Positions 33,172 to 44,197 of a stretch of DNA of 64,000 nucleotides are shown piece by piece (the first letter of the stretch is position 1; each line of letters begins with the position of its first letter). The stretch covers positions 1 through 64,000 of the forward strand of contig NZ_JAQZCH010000001.1 in assembly GCF_028737325.1 (NCBI RefSeq). The letters run 5' to 3'. The position numbers and the translations under genes are program-made. This DNA comes from Microbacterium thalli (GTDB lineage Bacteria; Actinomycetota; Actinomycetes; Actinomycetales; Microbacteriaceae). The notes below the pieces were generated by a model, which was given only the letters and a program-made list of their open reading frames with translations, made no database searches and was not told the origin of the DNA.

Positions 33172-33762
33172 TTACGCCTGGGCGTCCGTCGAGGTGAACG
33201 GGAAGCCCATCTGACGCAGCAGCGAGCGACCCTCGTCATCCGTCTTCGCCGTGGTGACGATCGTGATGTCGAAACCGCGGACGCGGTCGATGCGGTCCTG
33301 GTTGATCTCGTGGAAGACCGCCTGCTCCTGCAGACCGAAGGTGTAGTTGCCGTGACCGTCGAACTGCTTGGGCGACAGACCGCGGAAGTCGCGGATGCGG
33401 GGCAGCGCGAGGTTCACGAGACGGTCGATGAACTCCCACGCACGGTCACCGCGGAGGGTGACGTGCGCGCCGATGGCCTGACCCTCGCGCAGCTTGAACT
33501 GCGCGATGGACTTGCGGGCCTTCGTGACGATGGGCTTCTGACCGGTGATCTTGGTCAGGTCGTCCACGGCGCCGTCGATCACCTTGCTGTCGCGAGCTGC
33601 CTCGCCGACACCGGTGTTCACGACGACCTTCACGAGACCGGGGATCTGCATGACGTTGGCGTAGCCGAACTCGTCCTGCAGAGCCTTCTTGATCTCGCTC
33701 TGGTACTTCTGCTTCAGGCGGGGCTGGATCTTGCCAGCCGCCGCGGCAGTGGTGCTGCTCAT
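33172..33762 (-). CDS. rplE: 50S ribosomal protein L5
   Basis: The 196-residue protein contains [40 protein letters not shown] and the late [14 protein letters not shown] and FDITIVTTA motifs of L5. L5 binds 5S rRNA and contacts the P-site tRNA. It follows rplX by two bases and is followed by a structured gap instead of rpsN. Confidence 0.97.
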   Translation of the reverse strand: MSSTTAAAAGKIQPRLKQKYQSEIKKALQDEFGYANVMQIPGLVKVVVNTGVGEAARDSKVIDGAVDDLTKITGQKPIVTKARKSIAQFKLREGQAIGAHVTLRGDRAWEFIDRLVNLALPRIRDFRGLSPKQFDGHGNYTFGLQEQAVFHEINQDRIDRVRGFDITIVTTAKTDDEGRSLLRQMGFPFTSTDAQA

Positions 33763-33764
33763 AT

Positions 33765-34124
33765 TCAGAGGTCCTTGCCGCTCTTCTTCGCGTAACGCAC
33801 GCGGACGGTGCGCTTCACGCCGTCCTTCGTCTTCTCCTCGACGCGGTGACCGACGCGAGTCGGCTTCTTCGTCTCGGGGTCCACGAGCTGGACGTTCGAG
33901 ATGTGGATGGGGGCCTCGAGGGTCTCGATGCCGCCCGTCTTGGTGCCGCGCTGGGTCTGACCGACGCGGCTGTGCTTGGTGACGTAGTTGACGCCTTCGA
34001 CGATGACGCGGTTCTGCTCGACGAGGACCTCGAGGACCTTGCCCTGCTTGCCGCGGTCGCCGCCACGCTCGGGCTTCGCACCCGTGATGACCTGAACCAG
34101 GTCACCCTTCTTGATGTTCGCCAT
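33765..34124 (-). CDS. rplX: 50S ribosomal protein L24
   Basis: The 119-residue protein begins [20 protein letters not shown], a KOW motif, followed by [19 protein letters not shown] and [19 protein letters not shown]. It initiates 50S assembly by binding domain I of 23S rRNA. It sits between rplN and rplE with two-base gaps. Confidence 0.97.
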   Translation of the reverse strand: MANIKKGDLVQVITGAKPERGGDRGKQGKVLEVLVEQNRVIVEGVNYVTKHSRVGQTQRGTKTGGIETLEAPIHISNVQLVDPETKKPTRVGHRVEEKTKDGVKRTVRVRYAKKSGKDL

Positions 34125-34126
34125 GA

Positions 34127-34495
34127 TCAGATGACCTCCGGGGCCAGCGAGACGATCTTCATGAACTTCTTGTCACGAAGCTCACGGCCGACCGGTCCGA
34201 AGATACGGGTGCCGCGGGGCTCCCCGTCGTTCTTCAGGATGACGGCGGCGTTCTCGTCGAACTTGATGTACGAGCCGTCGGGACGGCGCGTCTGCTTGAC
34301 GGTGCGGACGATGACGGCCTTGACGACATCACCCTTCTTGACGTTGCCGCCGGGGATCGCGTCCTTGACGGTCGCCACGATGATGTCGCCGACACCGGCG
34401 TAGCGACGGCTGGAGCCGCCGAGCACGCGGATGGTGAGCAGCTCCTTGGCGCCGGTGTTGTCGGCGACCTTGAGGCGGGATTCGGTCTGAATCAT
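34127..34495 (-). CDS. rplN: 50S ribosomal protein L14
   Basis: The 122-residue product starts [20 protein letters not shown] and carries [18 protein letters not shown] and [13 protein letters not shown], standard L14 landmarks. It forms part of the intersubunit bridge. It heads the spc block, four bases after rpsQ, with no visible break from the S10 block. Confidence 0.98.
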   Translation of the reverse strand: MIQTESRLKVADNTGAKELLTIRVLGGSSRRYAGVGDIIVATVKDAIPGGNVKKGDVVKAVIVRTVKQTRRPDGSYIKFDENAAVILKNDGEPRGTRIFGPVGRELRDKKFMKIVSLAPEVI

Positions 34496-34499
34496 GAGA

Positions 34500-34832
34500 T
34501 CACTTCGCCTTCTCGAGGACCTCGACCAGACGCCAGCGCTTGGTGGCGCTCAGCGGGCGAGTCTCGTTGATGAGGACGAGGTCGCCGATGCCGGCGGTGT
34601 TGGCCTCGTCGTGGGCCTTGACCTTCGAGGTGCGGCGGATGACCTTGCCGTAGAGCGGGTGCTTCACGCGGTCCTCGACCTCGACGACGATCGTCTTGTC
34701 CATCTTGTCGCTGACGACGTAGCCACGGCGGGCCTTGCGGTAACCGCGGGCGTTCTCGTCGCGGACGTCGTGAGCGGCCGACTCGTGGCCGGCGGCCGCG
34801 ACTGCCGTAGCGGCATCCTTCTTCTCAGCCAT
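34500..34832 (-). CDS. rpsQ: 30S ribosomal protein S17 with N-terminal extension
   Basis: The 110-residue protein has about 30 extra Ala-rich residues ([20 protein letters not shown]) before the S17 core [20 protein letters not shown] and the ending [21 protein letters not shown]17 is a primary 16S rRNA binder. The gene overlaps rpmC by one base. Confidence 0.96.
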   Translation of the reverse strand: MAEKKDAATAVAAAGHESAAHDVRDENARGYRKARRGYVVSDKMDKTIVVEVEDRVKHPLYGKVIRRTSKVKAHDEANTAGIGDLVLINETRPLSATKRWRLVEVLEKAK

Positions 34833-35140
34833 TACTCGGTCTCTTCCTTCGCGGCCTCGGGGGCGTCATCCGCCTTCTTGGCCTTGGTCTTCTTCGCCTT
34901 CGGCGCCTCGGCGACGGGCGTGGCACGAATGCCCAGCTCGCGCTCGCGGATCACCGTGTAGAGCCGCGCGATGTCGCGCTTGACAGCACGGATGCGACCG
35001 TGGCTCTCGAGCTGGCCGGTAGCCGACTGGAAGCGCAGGTTGAACAGCTCTTCCTTGGCCTTGCGCAGCTCCTCGACGAGGCGCTGGTCTTCGAACGTAT
35101 CGAGCTCGCTCGGTGCGAGCGTCTTGGTGCCGACAGCCAT
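34832..35140 (-). CDS. rpmC: 50S ribosomal protein L29 with C-terminal extension
   Basis: From the ATG at 35140 the protein is 102 residues, against the usual 65-70. The core is normal: [20 protein letters not shown], then [20 protein letters not shown]. The extra tail is Lys/Ala/Glu-rich ([20 protein letters not shown]). L29 lies at the exit tunnel, where SRP and trigger factor dock, so the tail may be exposed there. It overlaps rplP by one base. Confidence 0.96.
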   Translation of the reverse strand: MAVGTKTLAPSELDTFEDQRLVEELRKAKEELFNLRFQSATGQLESHGRIRAVKRDIARLYTVIRERELGIRATPVAEAPKAKKTKAKKADDAPEAAKEETE

Positions 35141-35559
35141 TACGCGTCGCCCTCCTCGCGCTTGATGATGCGTGCCTTGAGCGGCAGCTTGTGAATGGCA
35201 CGGGTCAGGGCCTCGCGAGCGAGCTCCTCGTTGACACCGGCGACCTCGAAGAGGACGCGACCCGGCTTGACGTTGGCGACCCACCACTCCGGCGAACCCT
35301 TACCGGAACCCATGCGGGTTTCGGCCGGCTTCTTGGTCAGCGGTCGGTCGGGGTAGATGTTGATCCACACCTTGCCGCCACGCTTGATGTGACGCGTCAT
35401 GGCGATACGAGCGGACTCGATCTGACGGTTGGTCACGTAAGCGGGGGTGAGGGCCTGGATACCGAACTCGCCGAAGGAGACCTTCGTGCCGCCGGTGGCC
35501 TGGCCATCGCGCTTGGGGTGGTGCTGCTTGCGGTACTTGACCTTGCGGGGGATAAGCAT
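35140..35559 (-). CDS. rplP: 50S ribosomal protein L16
   Basis: The 139-residue protein starts [17 protein letters not shown] and has the conserved [20 protein letters not shown] and [14 protein letters not shown] segments. L16 contacts the A-site tRNA and is needed for peptidyl-transferase architecture. One-base overlaps with rpsC and rpmC show tight coupling. Confidence 0.98.
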   Translation of the reverse strand: MLIPRKVKYRKQHHPKRDGQATGGTKVSFGEFGIQALTPAYVTNRQIESARIAMTRHIKRGGKVWINIYPDRPLTKKPAETRMGSGKGSPEWWVANVKPGRVLFEVAGVNEELAREALTRAIHKLPLKARIIKREEGDA

Positions 35560-36317
35560 CAGGCCGACGCTCCTTCTGCCACGGGGGCCTCGTTGCGGGG
35601 GCCGCGACGGCGGTCACCGCGGTCATCGCGACCACGCGAGGTCTTCGGCGCGTTCGCCTGCTCGCGAGCGAGCTCCTTGGCCGTCAGGTCGCCCTTGTAG
35701 ATCCAGACCTTCACGCCGATGCGACCGAAGGTCGTCTTGGCCTCGTAGAAGCCGTAGTCGATGTTCGCGCGGAGCGTGTGCAGGGGCACGCGGCCCTCGC
35801 GGTAGAACTCCGAGCGGCTCATCTCCGCGCCGCCGAGGCGGCCCGAGACCTGGATGCGGATGCCCTTGGCGCCGGCGCGCTGCGCGCCCTGCAGACCCTT
35901 GCGCATCGCGCGGCGGAAGGCCACGCGAGCCGAGAGCTGCTCGGCGATGCCCTGGGCCACCAGCTGAGCGTCGGCCTCGGGGTTCTTGACCTCGAGGATG
36001 TTCAGCTGGATCTGCTTGCCGGTGAGCTTCTCGAGGTCGGCGCGGATGCGCTCGGCCTCGGCGCCGCGGCGACCGATCACGATGCCCGGGCGGGCGGTGT
36101 GGATGTCGACGCGGACGCGGTCACGGGTGCGCTCGATCTCGATGTTGCTGACACCGGCGCGGTCGAGCGACGTGGTCAGCAGGCGACGGATCTTGATGTC
36201 CTCGGCGACGTAGTCGGCGTAACGCTGGCCCGGCTTGGTCGAGTCCGAGAACCAACGCGACACGTGGTCCGTGGTGATGCCGAGGCGGAAGCCGTACGGG
36301 TTGACTTTCTGTCCCAT
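35559..36317 (-). CDS. rpsC: 30S ribosomal protein S3
   Basis: The 252-residue protein has [18 protein letters not shown], a KH domain with [18 protein letters not shown], and the C-terminal domain with [21 protein letters not shown] charged tail ([17 protein letters not shown]) extends past the core. S3 lines the mRNA entry tunnel. It overlaps rplV and rplP by one base each. Confidence 0.98.
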   Translation of the reverse strand: MGQKVNPYGFRLGITTDHVSRWFSDSTKPGQRYADYVAEDIKIRRLLTTSLDRAGVSNIEIERTRDRVRVDIHTARPGIVIGRRGAEAERIRADLEKLTGKQIQLNILEVKNPEADAQLVAQGIAEQLSARVAFRRAMRKGLQGAQRAGAKGIRIQVSGRLGGAEMSRSEFYREGRVPLHTLRANIDYGFYEAKTTFGRIGVKVWIYKGDLTAKELAREQANAPKTSRGRDDRGDRRRGPRNEAPVAEGASA

Positions 36318-36715
36318 TACTTGCTCGCCTTCTTGCTCGTACCGGCGGTCGCGGCATCCGCGTCCTCCGGCGTCGACAGCACGATCGTGATGTGGCTCGT
36401 GCGCTTCTTGATCTGGAAGGCGCGACCCTGGGCACGCGGGCGGAAACGCTTGAGCGTCGTGCCCTCGTCCACGTACGCGTTCTTCACGTACAGGTCGGCC
36501 TCGTCCAGGAACTCGTTGTCCTTGTCGGCCTTCACGCGAGCGTTGGCGACCGCCGAGGCGACGAGCTTGTAGATGGGCTCGCTGGCGCTCTGCGGGGCGA
36601 ACTTCAGGATGGCGAGAGCCTCCTGAGCCTGCTTGCCCTTGATGAGCGCGACGACACGACGAGCCTTCTGAGGGGTCACGCGGATGTGCTTCACGCGTGC
36701 GGTGGATTCCACCAT
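36317..36715 (-). CDS. rplV: 50S ribosomal protein L22
   Basis: The 132-residue protein begins [20 protein letters not shown] and carries [19 protein letters not shown] and the tunnel-lining hairpin around [19 protein letters not shown] short Ala/Lys tail follows. L22 lines the exit tunnel near the macrolide site. It follows rpsS by 38 bases. Confidence 0.98.
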   Translation of the reverse strand: MVESTARVKHIRVTPQKARRVVALIKGKQAQEALAILKFAPQSASEPIYKLVASAVANARVKADKDNEFLDEADLYVKNAYVDEGTTLKRFRPRAQGRAFQIKKRTSHITIVLSTPEDADAATAGTSKKASK

Positions 36716-36753
36716 GTCTCTCCTCCTCTGTCCTCTCTAGAACTGCCCCCGCG

Positions 36754-37035
36754 TCAGCGGCGGCGGCCCTTCTTGTCGTCCTTCACGTGGCCGCGGAAGG
36801 TGCGGGTGGGCGCGAATTCGCCCAGCTTGTGGCCGACCATGGTCTCGGACACGAACACGGGGATGTGCTTGCGTCCGTCGTGCACGGCGATCGTGTGGCC
36901 GAGCATGGCCGGGATGATCATCGAACGGCGCGACCAGGTCTTGATGACGTTCTTGGAGCCGGCTTCGTTCTGCGCGATCACCTTGCGAAGCAGGTGCTCG
37001 TCGACGAAGGGGCCCTTCTTCAGGCTGCGAGGCAT
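36754..37035 (-). CDS. rpsS: 30S ribosomal protein S19
   Basis: The 93-residue protein reads [19 protein letters not shown] at its start and has [17 protein letters not shown] and [16 protein letters not shown], all invariant S19 stretches. It sits in the 30S head with S13. It follows rplB by 12 bases. Confidence 0.98.
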   Translation of the reverse strand: MPRSLKKGPFVDEHLLRKVIAQNEAGSKNVIKTWSRRSMIIPAMLGHTIAVHDGRKHIPVFVSETMVGHKLGEFAPTRTFRGHVKDDKKGRRR

Positions 37036-37047
37036 CTTCCTCTACTC

Positions 37048-37887
<840 letters not shown>

Positions 37888-37911
37888 GTTCGTTGTCCTC
37901 TATCCCGACCG

Positions 37912-38211
37912 TCAGCCGACTGCCGTGAAGATGTCGATGGTGCCCGACTTCAGGGTGACGATGGCGCGCTTGGTGTCCTTGCGCTTACCGGCGCCGAAGC
38001 GGGTGCGACGGGACTTGCCCGCGCGGTTGAGCGTGTTGACCGAGGCGACCTTGACGCCGAAGATCTTCTCGATCGCGAGCTTGATCTCGGTCTTCGACGC
38101 GCGGGGGTCCACGAGGAACGTGTACTTGCCCTCGTCGATGAGCCCGTAGCTCTTCTCCGAGACGACCGGCTTCAGGATGATGTCGCGCGGGTCCTTGTTG
38201 ACGGTGGTCAT
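37912..38211 (-). CDS. rplW: 50S ribosomal protein L23
   Basis: The 99-residue protein starts [20 protein letters not shown] and contains [20 protein letters not shown], the L23 signature near the exit tunnel where trigger factor and SRP dock. It overlaps rplD by four bases, typical coupling in the S10 operon. Confidence 0.97.
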   Translation of the reverse strand: MTTVNKDPRDIILKPVVSEKSYGLIDEGKYTFLVDPRASKTEIKLAIEKIFGVKVASVNTLNRAGKSRRTRFGAGKRKDTKRAIVTLKSGTIDIFTAVG

Positions 38212-38870
38212 GCCGAGACCTCCTCGATGACGCCGGCCTTGGACGCGACGAACGCGTCGTAGGCGGCCTTGGTGAAGACGATGTCGTCCGAGACGAGCAC
38301 GTCGTAGGCGTTGAGCTGGTCGAACGACAGCACGTGGACGTACGCGAGGTTGCGGACGCTCTTGACGGTGACCTCGTCACCGCGCTCGATCACGACGAGG
38401 ACGTTCTTGACGGCGCCGAGGCCCGTGAGGACGGCAGCGGCGGCCTTCGTCGAGGGGGCTCCCTCGACGCCGAACGAGTCGACGATGTGCAGACGCTGGC
38501 CGCGTGCCCGGTCGCTGAGCGCGCCCAGCAGAGCGGCGGCGACCATCTTCTTGGGGGTGCGCTGCGAGTAGTTGCGCGGCTTGGGGCCGTGCACGATGCC
38601 ACCACCGGTCATGTGCGGTGCGCGGATCGAGCCCTGACGGGCGTTACCCGTGCCCTTCTGCTTGAAGGGCTTGCGGCCGGCACCGGAGACCTCACCGCGA
38701 CGCTTGGTCGAGTGGGTGCCCTGGCGAGCCGCGGCGAGCTGCGCGACGACGACCTGGTGGATGAGGGGGATGTTCGTCTTGACGTCGAACAGCGCGGCGG
38801 GCAGCTCCACGGAGCCGGCCTTGTTGCCGTCTGCCTTCAGGACGTCGAGCGCGAGAGTCGAGTCAGCCAT
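38208..38870 (-). CDS. rplD: 50S ribosomal protein L4
   Basis: The 220-residue protein has the tunnel-constriction loop region [19 protein letters not shown] and the late [20 protein letters not shown]. In E. coli L4 also represses its own operon by binding the S10 leader; the long structured leader upstream of rpsJ here makes a similar loop possible but unproven. It follows rplC by two bases. Confidence 0.97.
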   Translation of the reverse strand: MADSTLALDVLKADGNKAGSVELPAALFDVKTNIPLIHQVVVAQLAAARQGTHSTKRRGEVSGAGRKPFKQKGTGNARQGSIRAPHMTGGGIVHGPKPRNYSQRTPKKMVAAALLGALSDRARGQRLHIVDSFGVEGAPSTKAAAAVLTGLGAVKNVLVVIERGDEVTVKSVRNLAYVHVLSFDQLNAYDVLVSDDIVFTKAAYDAFVASKAGVIEEVSA

Positions 38871-38872
38871 GA

Positions 38873-39532
38873 TCAGGCACCCTTCACTGCGTTGCGGACG
38901 TAGACGATGCGGCCACGAGCACCGGGGACGGCGCCCTTGACGAGCAGCAGACCCTTCTCGGCGTCGACGGCGTGCACCGTGAGGTTGAGGACGGTGACGC
39001 GCTCGCCACCCATGCGGCCGGCCATGCGCATGCCCTTGAAGACGCGGCTGGGCGTCGACGAGGCACCGATGGAACCGGGCTTGCGGTGGTTGCGGTGCGC
39101 ACCGTGCGAGGCCGAGACGCCCTTGAAGTTGTGGCGCTTCATGACACCCGCGGTGCCCTTGCCCTTGCTGGTGCCGACGACGTCGACCAGCTGGCCGGCC
39201 TCGAACGTGCCACCAGCGGTGAGCTCCTGCCCGAGCGTGTAGTCAGCGGCATCCGCGGTGCGGATCTCGGTGACGTGACGACGGGGGGTCACACCGGCGG
39301 CCTCGAAGTGGGCCGTGAGGGGCTTGTTGACCTTGCGGGGGTCGATCTGACCGGCGGCGATCTGAACGGCCGAGTAGCCGTCCTTCTCGGGCGTGCGGAG
39401 CTGCGTGACCACGTTCGGCGCGATCTCGATGACCGTGACGGGGACGAGCTTGCCCTGCTCGTTCCAGACCTGGGTCATGCCGAGCTTGGTGCCGAGGAGG
39501 CCCTTGGAAACCTTGGAGTTGATGTCAGCCAT
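38873..39532 (-). CDS. rplC: 50S ribosomal protein L3
   Basis: The 219-residue protein has [20 protein letters not shown] near the start and the [19 protein letters not shown] motif near the end, which reaches towards the peptidyl-transferase centre. L3 starts 50S assembly. It lies eight bases after rpsJ. Confidence 0.98.
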   Translation of the reverse strand: MADINSKVSKGLLGTKLGMTQVWNEQGKLVPVTVIEIAPNVVTQLRTPEKDGYSAVQIAAGQIDPRKVNKPLTAHFEAAGVTPRRHVTEIRTADAADYTLGQELTAGGTFEAGQLVDVVGTSKGKGTAGVMKRHNFKGVSASHGAHRNHRKPGSIGASSTPSRVFKGMRMAGRMGGERVTVLNLTVHAVDAEKGLLLVKGAVPGARGRIVYVRNAVKGA

Positions 39533-39540
39533 GTCGAACC

Positions 39541-39849
39541 TCAGAGCTTGATCTCGATGTTGACATCAGCCGGCAGGTCGAGACGCATGAGCGAGTCGAC
39601 GGCCTTCGGCGTCGGGTCGACGATGTCGATCAGACGCTTGTGGGTGCGCATCTCGAAGTGCTCGCGGCTGTCCTTGTACTTGTGGGGCGACCGGATGACG
39701 CACACGACGTTCTTCTCGGTCGGCAGCGGCACGGGGCCGACGACAGTCGCGCCCGCACGGGTCACGGTGTCGACGATCTTGCGTGCCGAGGTGTCGATGA
39801 CCTCGTGGTCGTACGACTTCAGGCGAATGCGGATCTTCTGTCCCGCCAT
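39541..39849 (-). CDS. rpsJ: 30S ribosomal protein S10 / NusE
   Basis: I choose the ATG at 39849 ([19 protein letters not shown]), which gives the standard 102 residues, rather than one 12 bases upstream. The [19 protein letters not shown] motif is diagnostic. S10 is a 30S head protein and, as NusE, an antitermination partner of NusB. It is the first gene of the S10 block, with a leader of about 300 bases. Confidence 0.98.
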   Translation of the reverse strand: MAGQKIRIRLKSYDHEVIDTSARKIVDTVTRAGATVVGPVPLPTEKNVVCVIRSPHKYKDSREHFEMRTHKRLIDIVDPTPKAVDSLMRLDLPADVNIEIKL

Positions 39850-40325
39850 TTGTCTGCTCACTCTCTTTATCGCGTCTTACGTCTCGCTGGTCGCGAGCGC
39901 ATTGGACGCCCGGTGGCGCGGATCGCGCCGGGCACTTCTCACCGCCGAGGCGGTGATGCTGCACCACTGTTCTGATGTCAAACCCGCGGGTTGCCCTGCG
40001 GTTCCACACCGTGCGCGCACGCGCGCATCCTGTCTTCAGGGGTGGTGTGGGGTTCGATGTTCGTCTGCCCGTGGCCTAGGACTCTGCGCTGCGCGCCGCC
40101 TATGCACTGTCGTGACAGTGATCCGGGATGCCAGGCACCCGTCGGAATGTGGAACCTGTACAGTCTACGTGCCGCCCGGGCGTGTCGCAAACCCGGGCGT
40201 GTCGGGCGGCTCGCGCCACCCCGCGCCCCACTCGATCGCTCCCGCACGCGAGAACGCACCGCCCCGCGAGCGGGTACCCGTGGCGGTGCACTCTCGCGGT
40301 GGCGGTGCGCTCTCGGCGCTGCGGC
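39850..40325 (-). promoter_or_regulatory. Long structured leader and promoter region of the S10 operon
   Basis: This 476-base gap holds no convincing gene. It has at least three inverted repeats in the presumed transcript: 39908-39933 (GCCCGG/CCGGGC with inner CGCG/CGCG), 39939-39956 (TCACCGCC-GA-GGCGGTGA) and 40105-40120 (CACTGTC-GT-GACAGTG). The promoter is read at 40162-40190. Autoregulation by a ribosomal protein is a reasonable inference. Confidence 0.6.
40162..40190 (-). promoter_or_regulatory. Probable S10 operon promoter
   Basis: On the minus strand TTGCGA (40190-40185) and TAGACT (40167-40162) are exactly 17 bp apart, predicting a start near 40155. The region overlaps a 13-bp direct repeat (CCCGGGCGTGTCG at 40175-40187 and 40192-40204, 17-bp period) that could be a regulator site. 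Confidence 0.6.
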
Positions 40326-40541
40326 CTATTGGTTGCCGATGTTCTTGTCGACGTTCGCGCGAACGTCATCGACCTTGCCGTGGTGCTGCTCGGGCACGAC
40401 CTTCTTGACGGCATCCGCCGCGCCCTGCAGGAACTTGTCGCTGACGTCCTCGGCCTTCTCGGTCTTGAGCGCTTCCTCGATCTTGTCGCGGTTCTGCTCG
40501 AACATCTGCTTGCCCTTGTTGATGATGTCGTCGACGCCCAT
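40326..40541 (-). CDS. Small antitoxin-like protein (Rv0909/MT0933-type)
   Basis: The ATG at 40541 has AAAGGA about seven bases upstream and opens a 71-residue helical, charged protein: MGVDDIINKGKQMFEQNRDK, then LKTEKAEDVSDKFLQGAADA. This pattern resembles the small mycobacterial Rv0909-type antitoxin family, and also CsbD-like stress proteins. No toxin gene adjoins it, so a toxin-antitoxin role is doubtful. It is a stand-alone gene between the tuf terminator and the S10 promoter. Confidence 0.6.
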   Translation of the reverse strand: MGVDDIINKGKQMFEQNRDKIEEALKTEKAEDVSDKFLQGAADAVKKVVPEQHHGKVDDVRANVDKNIGNQ

Positions 40542-40619
40542 GGTCGTCCTTTCGCCGGGTCGGTGTACCGCTATGACAGCGCGCCACGCCACCCGCCGTC
40601 AACCGCTTGCGCCCCACGA

Positions 40620-40655
40620 CAGAACCCCCCGGATCCGAAGATCCGAGGGGTTCTG
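40620..40655 (-). terminator. Terminator after tuf
   Basis: CAGAACCCC pairs with GGGGTTCTG, enclosing a second stem GGATC-CGAA-GATCC, 19 bases past the tuf stop. Together they form a long near-continuous hairpin that should end the str operon. The following T content is low. Confidence 0.8.
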
Positions 40656-40673
40656 CGAAGGAAGTCGGAAGAC

Positions 40674-41867
40674 TTACTTGATGATCTTGGTCACCGTGCC
40701 GGCGCCGACGGTGCGGCCACCCTCACGGATCGCGAAGCCGAGGCCCTCTTCCATGGCGATCGGCTGGATGAGCTCGACCGACATGTCGGTGGTGTCGCCG
40801 GGCATGACCATCTCGGTGCCCTCGGGCAGCGAGATGACGCCGGTGACGTCCGTGGTGCGGAAGTAGAACTGCGGGCGGTAGTTCGTGTAGAAGGGGTTGT
40901 GACGGCCACCCTCCTCCTTCGAGAGGATGTAGGCAGTGCCCTCGAAGTTGGTGTGCGGGGTAACCGAACCGGGCTTCACGACGACCTGGCCGCGCTCGAC
41001 ATCGTCACGCTTGGTGCCGCGCAGGAGCAGACCACAGTTCTCGCCGGCCCAGGCCTCGTCGAGCTGCTTGTGGAACATCTCGATACCCGTGACCGTGGTC
41101 TTCTGCGTCGGGCGGATGCCGACGATCTCGACCTCGGAGTTGATCGCGAGGGTGCCGCGCTCGGCGCGGCCCGTGACGACGGTTCCACGACCGGTGATCG
41201 TGAAGACGTCCTCGACGGGCATGAGGAACGGCTTGTCCTTGTCGCGCACCGGGTCCGGGATCGACTCGTCGACGGCGTCCATGAGCTCGACGATCTTGTT
41301 GACCCACTTCTCGTCGCCCTCGAGCGCCTTGAGGCCCGAGACCTGCACGACGGGAGCGTTGTCGCCGTCGAAGTCCTGCGACGACAGCAGCTCGCGAACC
41401 TCGAGCTCGACGAGCTCCAGGATCTCCTCGTCGTCGACCATGTCGGACTTGTTCAGCGCGACGAGCAGGTAGGGAACGCCGACCTGCTTGGCGAGCAGGA
41501 CGTGCTCGCGCGTCTGAGCCATCGGGCCGTCGGTGGCGGCGACCACGAGGATCGCGCCGTCCATCTGAGCGGCACCGGTGATCATGTTCTTGATGTAGTC
41601 AGCGTGACCCGGGGCGTCAACGTGAGCGTAGTGACGCTTCGGGGTCTCGTACTCGACGTGCGAGATGTTGATCGTGATGCCGCGCTGGCGCTCTTCCGGC
41701 GCCGAGTCGATCGACGCGAAGTCACGCTGCACGTTGGTGGCCGACGGGTACTTGTCGGCGAGCACCTTCGAGATCGCCGCGGTGAGCGTCGTCTTGCCGT
41801 GGTCAACGTGACCGATCGTTCCGATGTTGACGTGCGGCTTGGTCCGCTCGAACTTGGCCTTAGCCAC
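40674..41867 (-). CDS. tuf: Elongation factor Tu
   Basis: A GTG start with GAGGAGGA upstream gives the 397-residue factor. G motifs are [19 protein letters not shown] and NKSDMVDD, followed by the two beta-barrel domains (ending [15 protein letters not shown]). It brings aminoacyl-tRNA to the ribosome. It follows fusA by 146 bases containing a hairpin, so tuf may be expressed both from the str operon and from its own promoter. Confidence 0.98.
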   Translation of the reverse strand: MAKAKFERTKPHVNIGTIGHVDHGKTTLTAAISKVLADKYPSATNVQRDFASIDSAPEERQRGITINISHVEYETPKRHYAHVDAPGHADYIKNMITGAAQMDGAILVVAATDGPMAQTREHVLLAKQVGVPYLLVALNKSDMVDDEEILELVELEVRELLSSQDFDGDNAPVVQVSGLKALEGDEKWVNKIVELMDAVDESIPDPVRDKDKPFLMPVEDVFTITGRGTVVTGRAERGTLAINSEVEIVGIRPTQKTTVTGIEMFHKQLDEAWAGENCGLLLRGTKRDDVERGQVVVKPGSVTPHTNFEGTAYILSKEEGGRHNPFYTNYRPQFYFRTTDVTGVISLPEGTEMVMPGDTTDMSVELIQPIAMEEGLGFAIREGGRTVGAGTVTKIIK

Positions 41868-41974
41868 TGGGTCCTCCTCAGGACTGTCGTTGTAGATGCC
41901 CGGGCGCTGGATTGCGACCGGATCTCTACGGGGTTGTTTTCACTCTAGTAGAGAGGTCGATATTCAGTTTGAGT

Positions 41975-42005
41975 GGATGCCGGGAGCTTGACGCCCCCGG
42001 CATCC
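41975..42005 (-). terminator. Hairpin between fusA and tuf
   Basis: GGATGCCGGG pairs perfectly with CCCGGCATCC over an 11-base loop, eight bases after the fusA stop. No T run follows directly. It may be a partial terminator or mRNA 3'-end element that lets tuf be set independently. Confidence 0.65.
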
Positions 42006-42013
42006 GTCCGGGC

Positions 42014-44128
42014 TTACTCGCCCTTGTTCTTCTGGACGATCTCGTCGGCCACCGCGCGGGGGACCTCGGAGTAGCTGTCGAACTCCATGGAGTAGACGGC
42101 ACGGCCCGAGGTCTTCGACCGCAGGTCGCCGATGTAGCCGAACATCTCCGACAGCGGGACGAGAGCGCGGACGATCTTGATGCCCGAGCCGTCCTCCATC
42201 GACTGGATCTGACCGCGACGCGAGTTCAGGTCGCCGATGACGTCGCCCATGTACTCCTCGGGCGTACGCACCTCGACCGCCATCAGCGGCTCGAGGATGA
42301 CCGGGTTGGCCTTGCGCAGCGCCTCCTTGAAGCCCATCGAGCCGGCGATCTTGAACGCCATCTCGGACGAGTCGACGTCGTGCGATGCACCGTCGAGGAG
42401 GATCGCCTTGACACCCACGATGGGGTAGCCGGCGAGCACGCCGACGTTCATCGCGTCCTGGAAGCCCTGGTTGGTCGGCTCGATGTACTCGCGCGGGATG
42501 CGGCCACCGGTGACCTTGTTCTCGAACTCGTACGTCTTGTCGGCCGTGACCTCGAGGGGCTCGATCGCGAACTGGATCTTCGCGAACTGACCCGAACCAC
42601 CGGTCTGCTTCTTGTGGGTGTAGTCGTGACGCTCGACGGTCTTCTTGATCGTCTCGCGGTACGCCACCTGGGGCTTGCCGACGTTCGCCTCGACGCGGAA
42701 CTCGCGCTTCATGCGGTCGACGAGGATGTCGAGGTGCAGCTCGCCCATGCCCTTGATGACCGTCTGGCCCGTCTCGGGGTTGAGCTCCGTGCGGAACGTC
42801 GGGTCCTCTTCGGCGAGCTTCTGGATGGCGACACCCAGCTTCTCCTGGTCGGCCTTGGTCTTCGGCTCGATCGCGACCTCGATGACGGGCTCGGGGAACG
42901 TCATCGACTCGAGGACGACGGGCTGCGCCGGGTCGGCGAGGGTGTCACCGGTGGTGGTGTCCTTCAGGCCGATGACGGCGTAGATGTTGCCCGCGGTGAG
43001 CGAGTCGACCGGGTTCTCCTTGTTGGCGTGCATCTGGAAGATCTTTCCGATGCGCTCCTTCTTGCCCTTGGTCGAGTTGACGACCTGCGCGCCCGAGTCG
43101 AGGTGACCCGAGTACACGCGGACGTAGGTGAGGCGACCGAAGAAGGGGTGCACGGCGACCTTGAAGGCCAGCGCGGCGAACGGGTCGTTGGCGTCGGGGT
43201 GACGCTCGATGACCTTCTCTTCGTCCTTCGGGTCGTGCGCCTCGATGGCGGGCACGTCGAGGGGCGACGGGAGGAAGTCGACGACCGCGTCGAGCATCGG
43301 CTGGACGCCGCGGTTCTTGAAGGCCGAGCCGCAGAGCACCGGGTAGAGCTCGCCGGCGACGGTGAGCTTGCGGATGGCGCCCTTGATCTCGGCGACGGTG
43401 AGGTCCTCGCCACCGAAGAACTTCTCGAGCAGCGCGTCGTCGGACTCGGCGACGGCCTCGAGCAGGCGCTGACGGTACTCGGCGGCCTTGTCGGCGAGGT
43501 CGGCCGGGATCTCCTGGATCTCGTACTTCGCGCCCATGGTCACGTCACCCTTGGCATCGCCGGGCCAGACCAGTGCGCGCATCTCGACGAGGTCGATGAC
43601 GCCCACGAAGTCGTTCTCGGCGCCGATCGGCAGCTGCAGCACGAGCGGCTTGGCGCCCAGGCGGCTGACGATGGTGTCGACGGTGAAGTAGAAGTCGGCG
43701 CCCAGCTTGTCCATCTTGTTGACGAAGCAGATGCGGGGGACGTCGTACTTGTCGGCCTGACGCCAGACGGTCTCGGACTGGGGCTCGACGCCCTCCTTGC
43801 CGTCGAAGACCGCCACGGCGCCGTCGAGGACGCGCAGCGAACGCTCGACCTCGACCGTGAAGTCGACGTGGCCGGGGGTGTCGATGATGTTGATCTGGTT
43901 CTTGTTCCAGAAGCAGGTGACGGCGGCCGACGTGATCGTGATGCCGCGCTCCTTCTCCTGCTCCATCCAGTCGGTGGTCGAGGCGCCGTCGTGCGTCTCG
44001 CCCAGCTTGTGGTTGACGCCCGTGTAGAACAGGATGCGCTCGGTCGTCGTCGTCTTGCCGGCATCGATGTGCGCCATGATGCCGATGTTGCGGACCTTGT
44101 TGAGGTCGGTGAGCACTTCTTGTGCCAC
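42014..44128 (-). CDS. fusA: Elongation factor G
   Basis: The 704-residue factor starts with GTG and shows [17 protein letters not shown], the switch [10 protein letters not shown] and [10 protein letters not shown], then domains II-V to the conserved [17 protein letters not shown] end. It drives translocation and, with RRF, ribosome recycling. The length is normal. It follows rpsG across a hairpin-bearing gap of 69 bases. Confidence 0.98.
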   Translation of the reverse strand: MAQEVLTDLNKVRNIGIMAHIDAGKTTTTERILFYTGVNHKLGETHDGASTTDWMEQEKERGITITSAAVTCFWNKNQINIIDTPGHVDFTVEVERSLRVLDGAVAVFDGKEGVEPQSETVWRQADKYDVPRICFVNKMDKLGADFYFTVDTIVSRLGAKPLVLQLPIGAENDFVGVIDLVEMRALVWPGDAKGDVTMGAKYEIQEIPADLADKAAEYRQRLLEAVAESDDALLEKFFGGEDLTVAEIKGAIRKLTVAGELYPVLCGSAFKNRGVQPMLDAVVDFLPSPLDVPAIEAHDPKDEEKVIERHPDANDPFAALAFKVAVHPFFGRLTYVRVYSGHLDSGAQVVNSTKGKKERIGKIFQMHANKENPVDSLTAGNIYAVIGLKDTTTGDTLADPAQPVVLESMTFPEPVIEVAIEPKTKADQEKLGVAIQKLAEEDPTFRTELNPETGQTVIKGMGELHLDILVDRMKREFRVEANVGKPQVAYRETIKKTVERHDYTHKKQTGGSGQFAKIQFAIEPLEVTADKTYEFENKVTGGRIPREYIEPTNQGFQDAMNVGVLAGYPIVGVKAILLDGASHDVDSSEMAFKIAGSMGFKEALRKANPVILEPLMAVEVRTPEEYMGDVIGDLNSRRGQIQSMEDGSGIKIVRALVPLSEMFGYIGDLRSKTSGRAVYSMEFDSYSEVPRAVADEIVQKNKGE

Positions 44129-44154
44129 GGGCTGTTCCTTACGTTTTGTCGGGT

Positions 44155-44186
44155 GCGCCGGCCGGGAGGGGTCCCCCGGCCGGCGC
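44155..44186 (-). terminator. Hairpin between rpsG and fusA
   Basis: GCGCCGGCCGGG pairs with CCCGGCCGGCGC (12 bp) over an eight-base loop, 11 bases past the rpsG stop. No T tract follows. It resembles the other junction hairpins in this operon and may tune fusA relative to rpsL-rpsG. Confidence 0.65.
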
Positions 44187-44197
44187 CGAGAAGCTGT

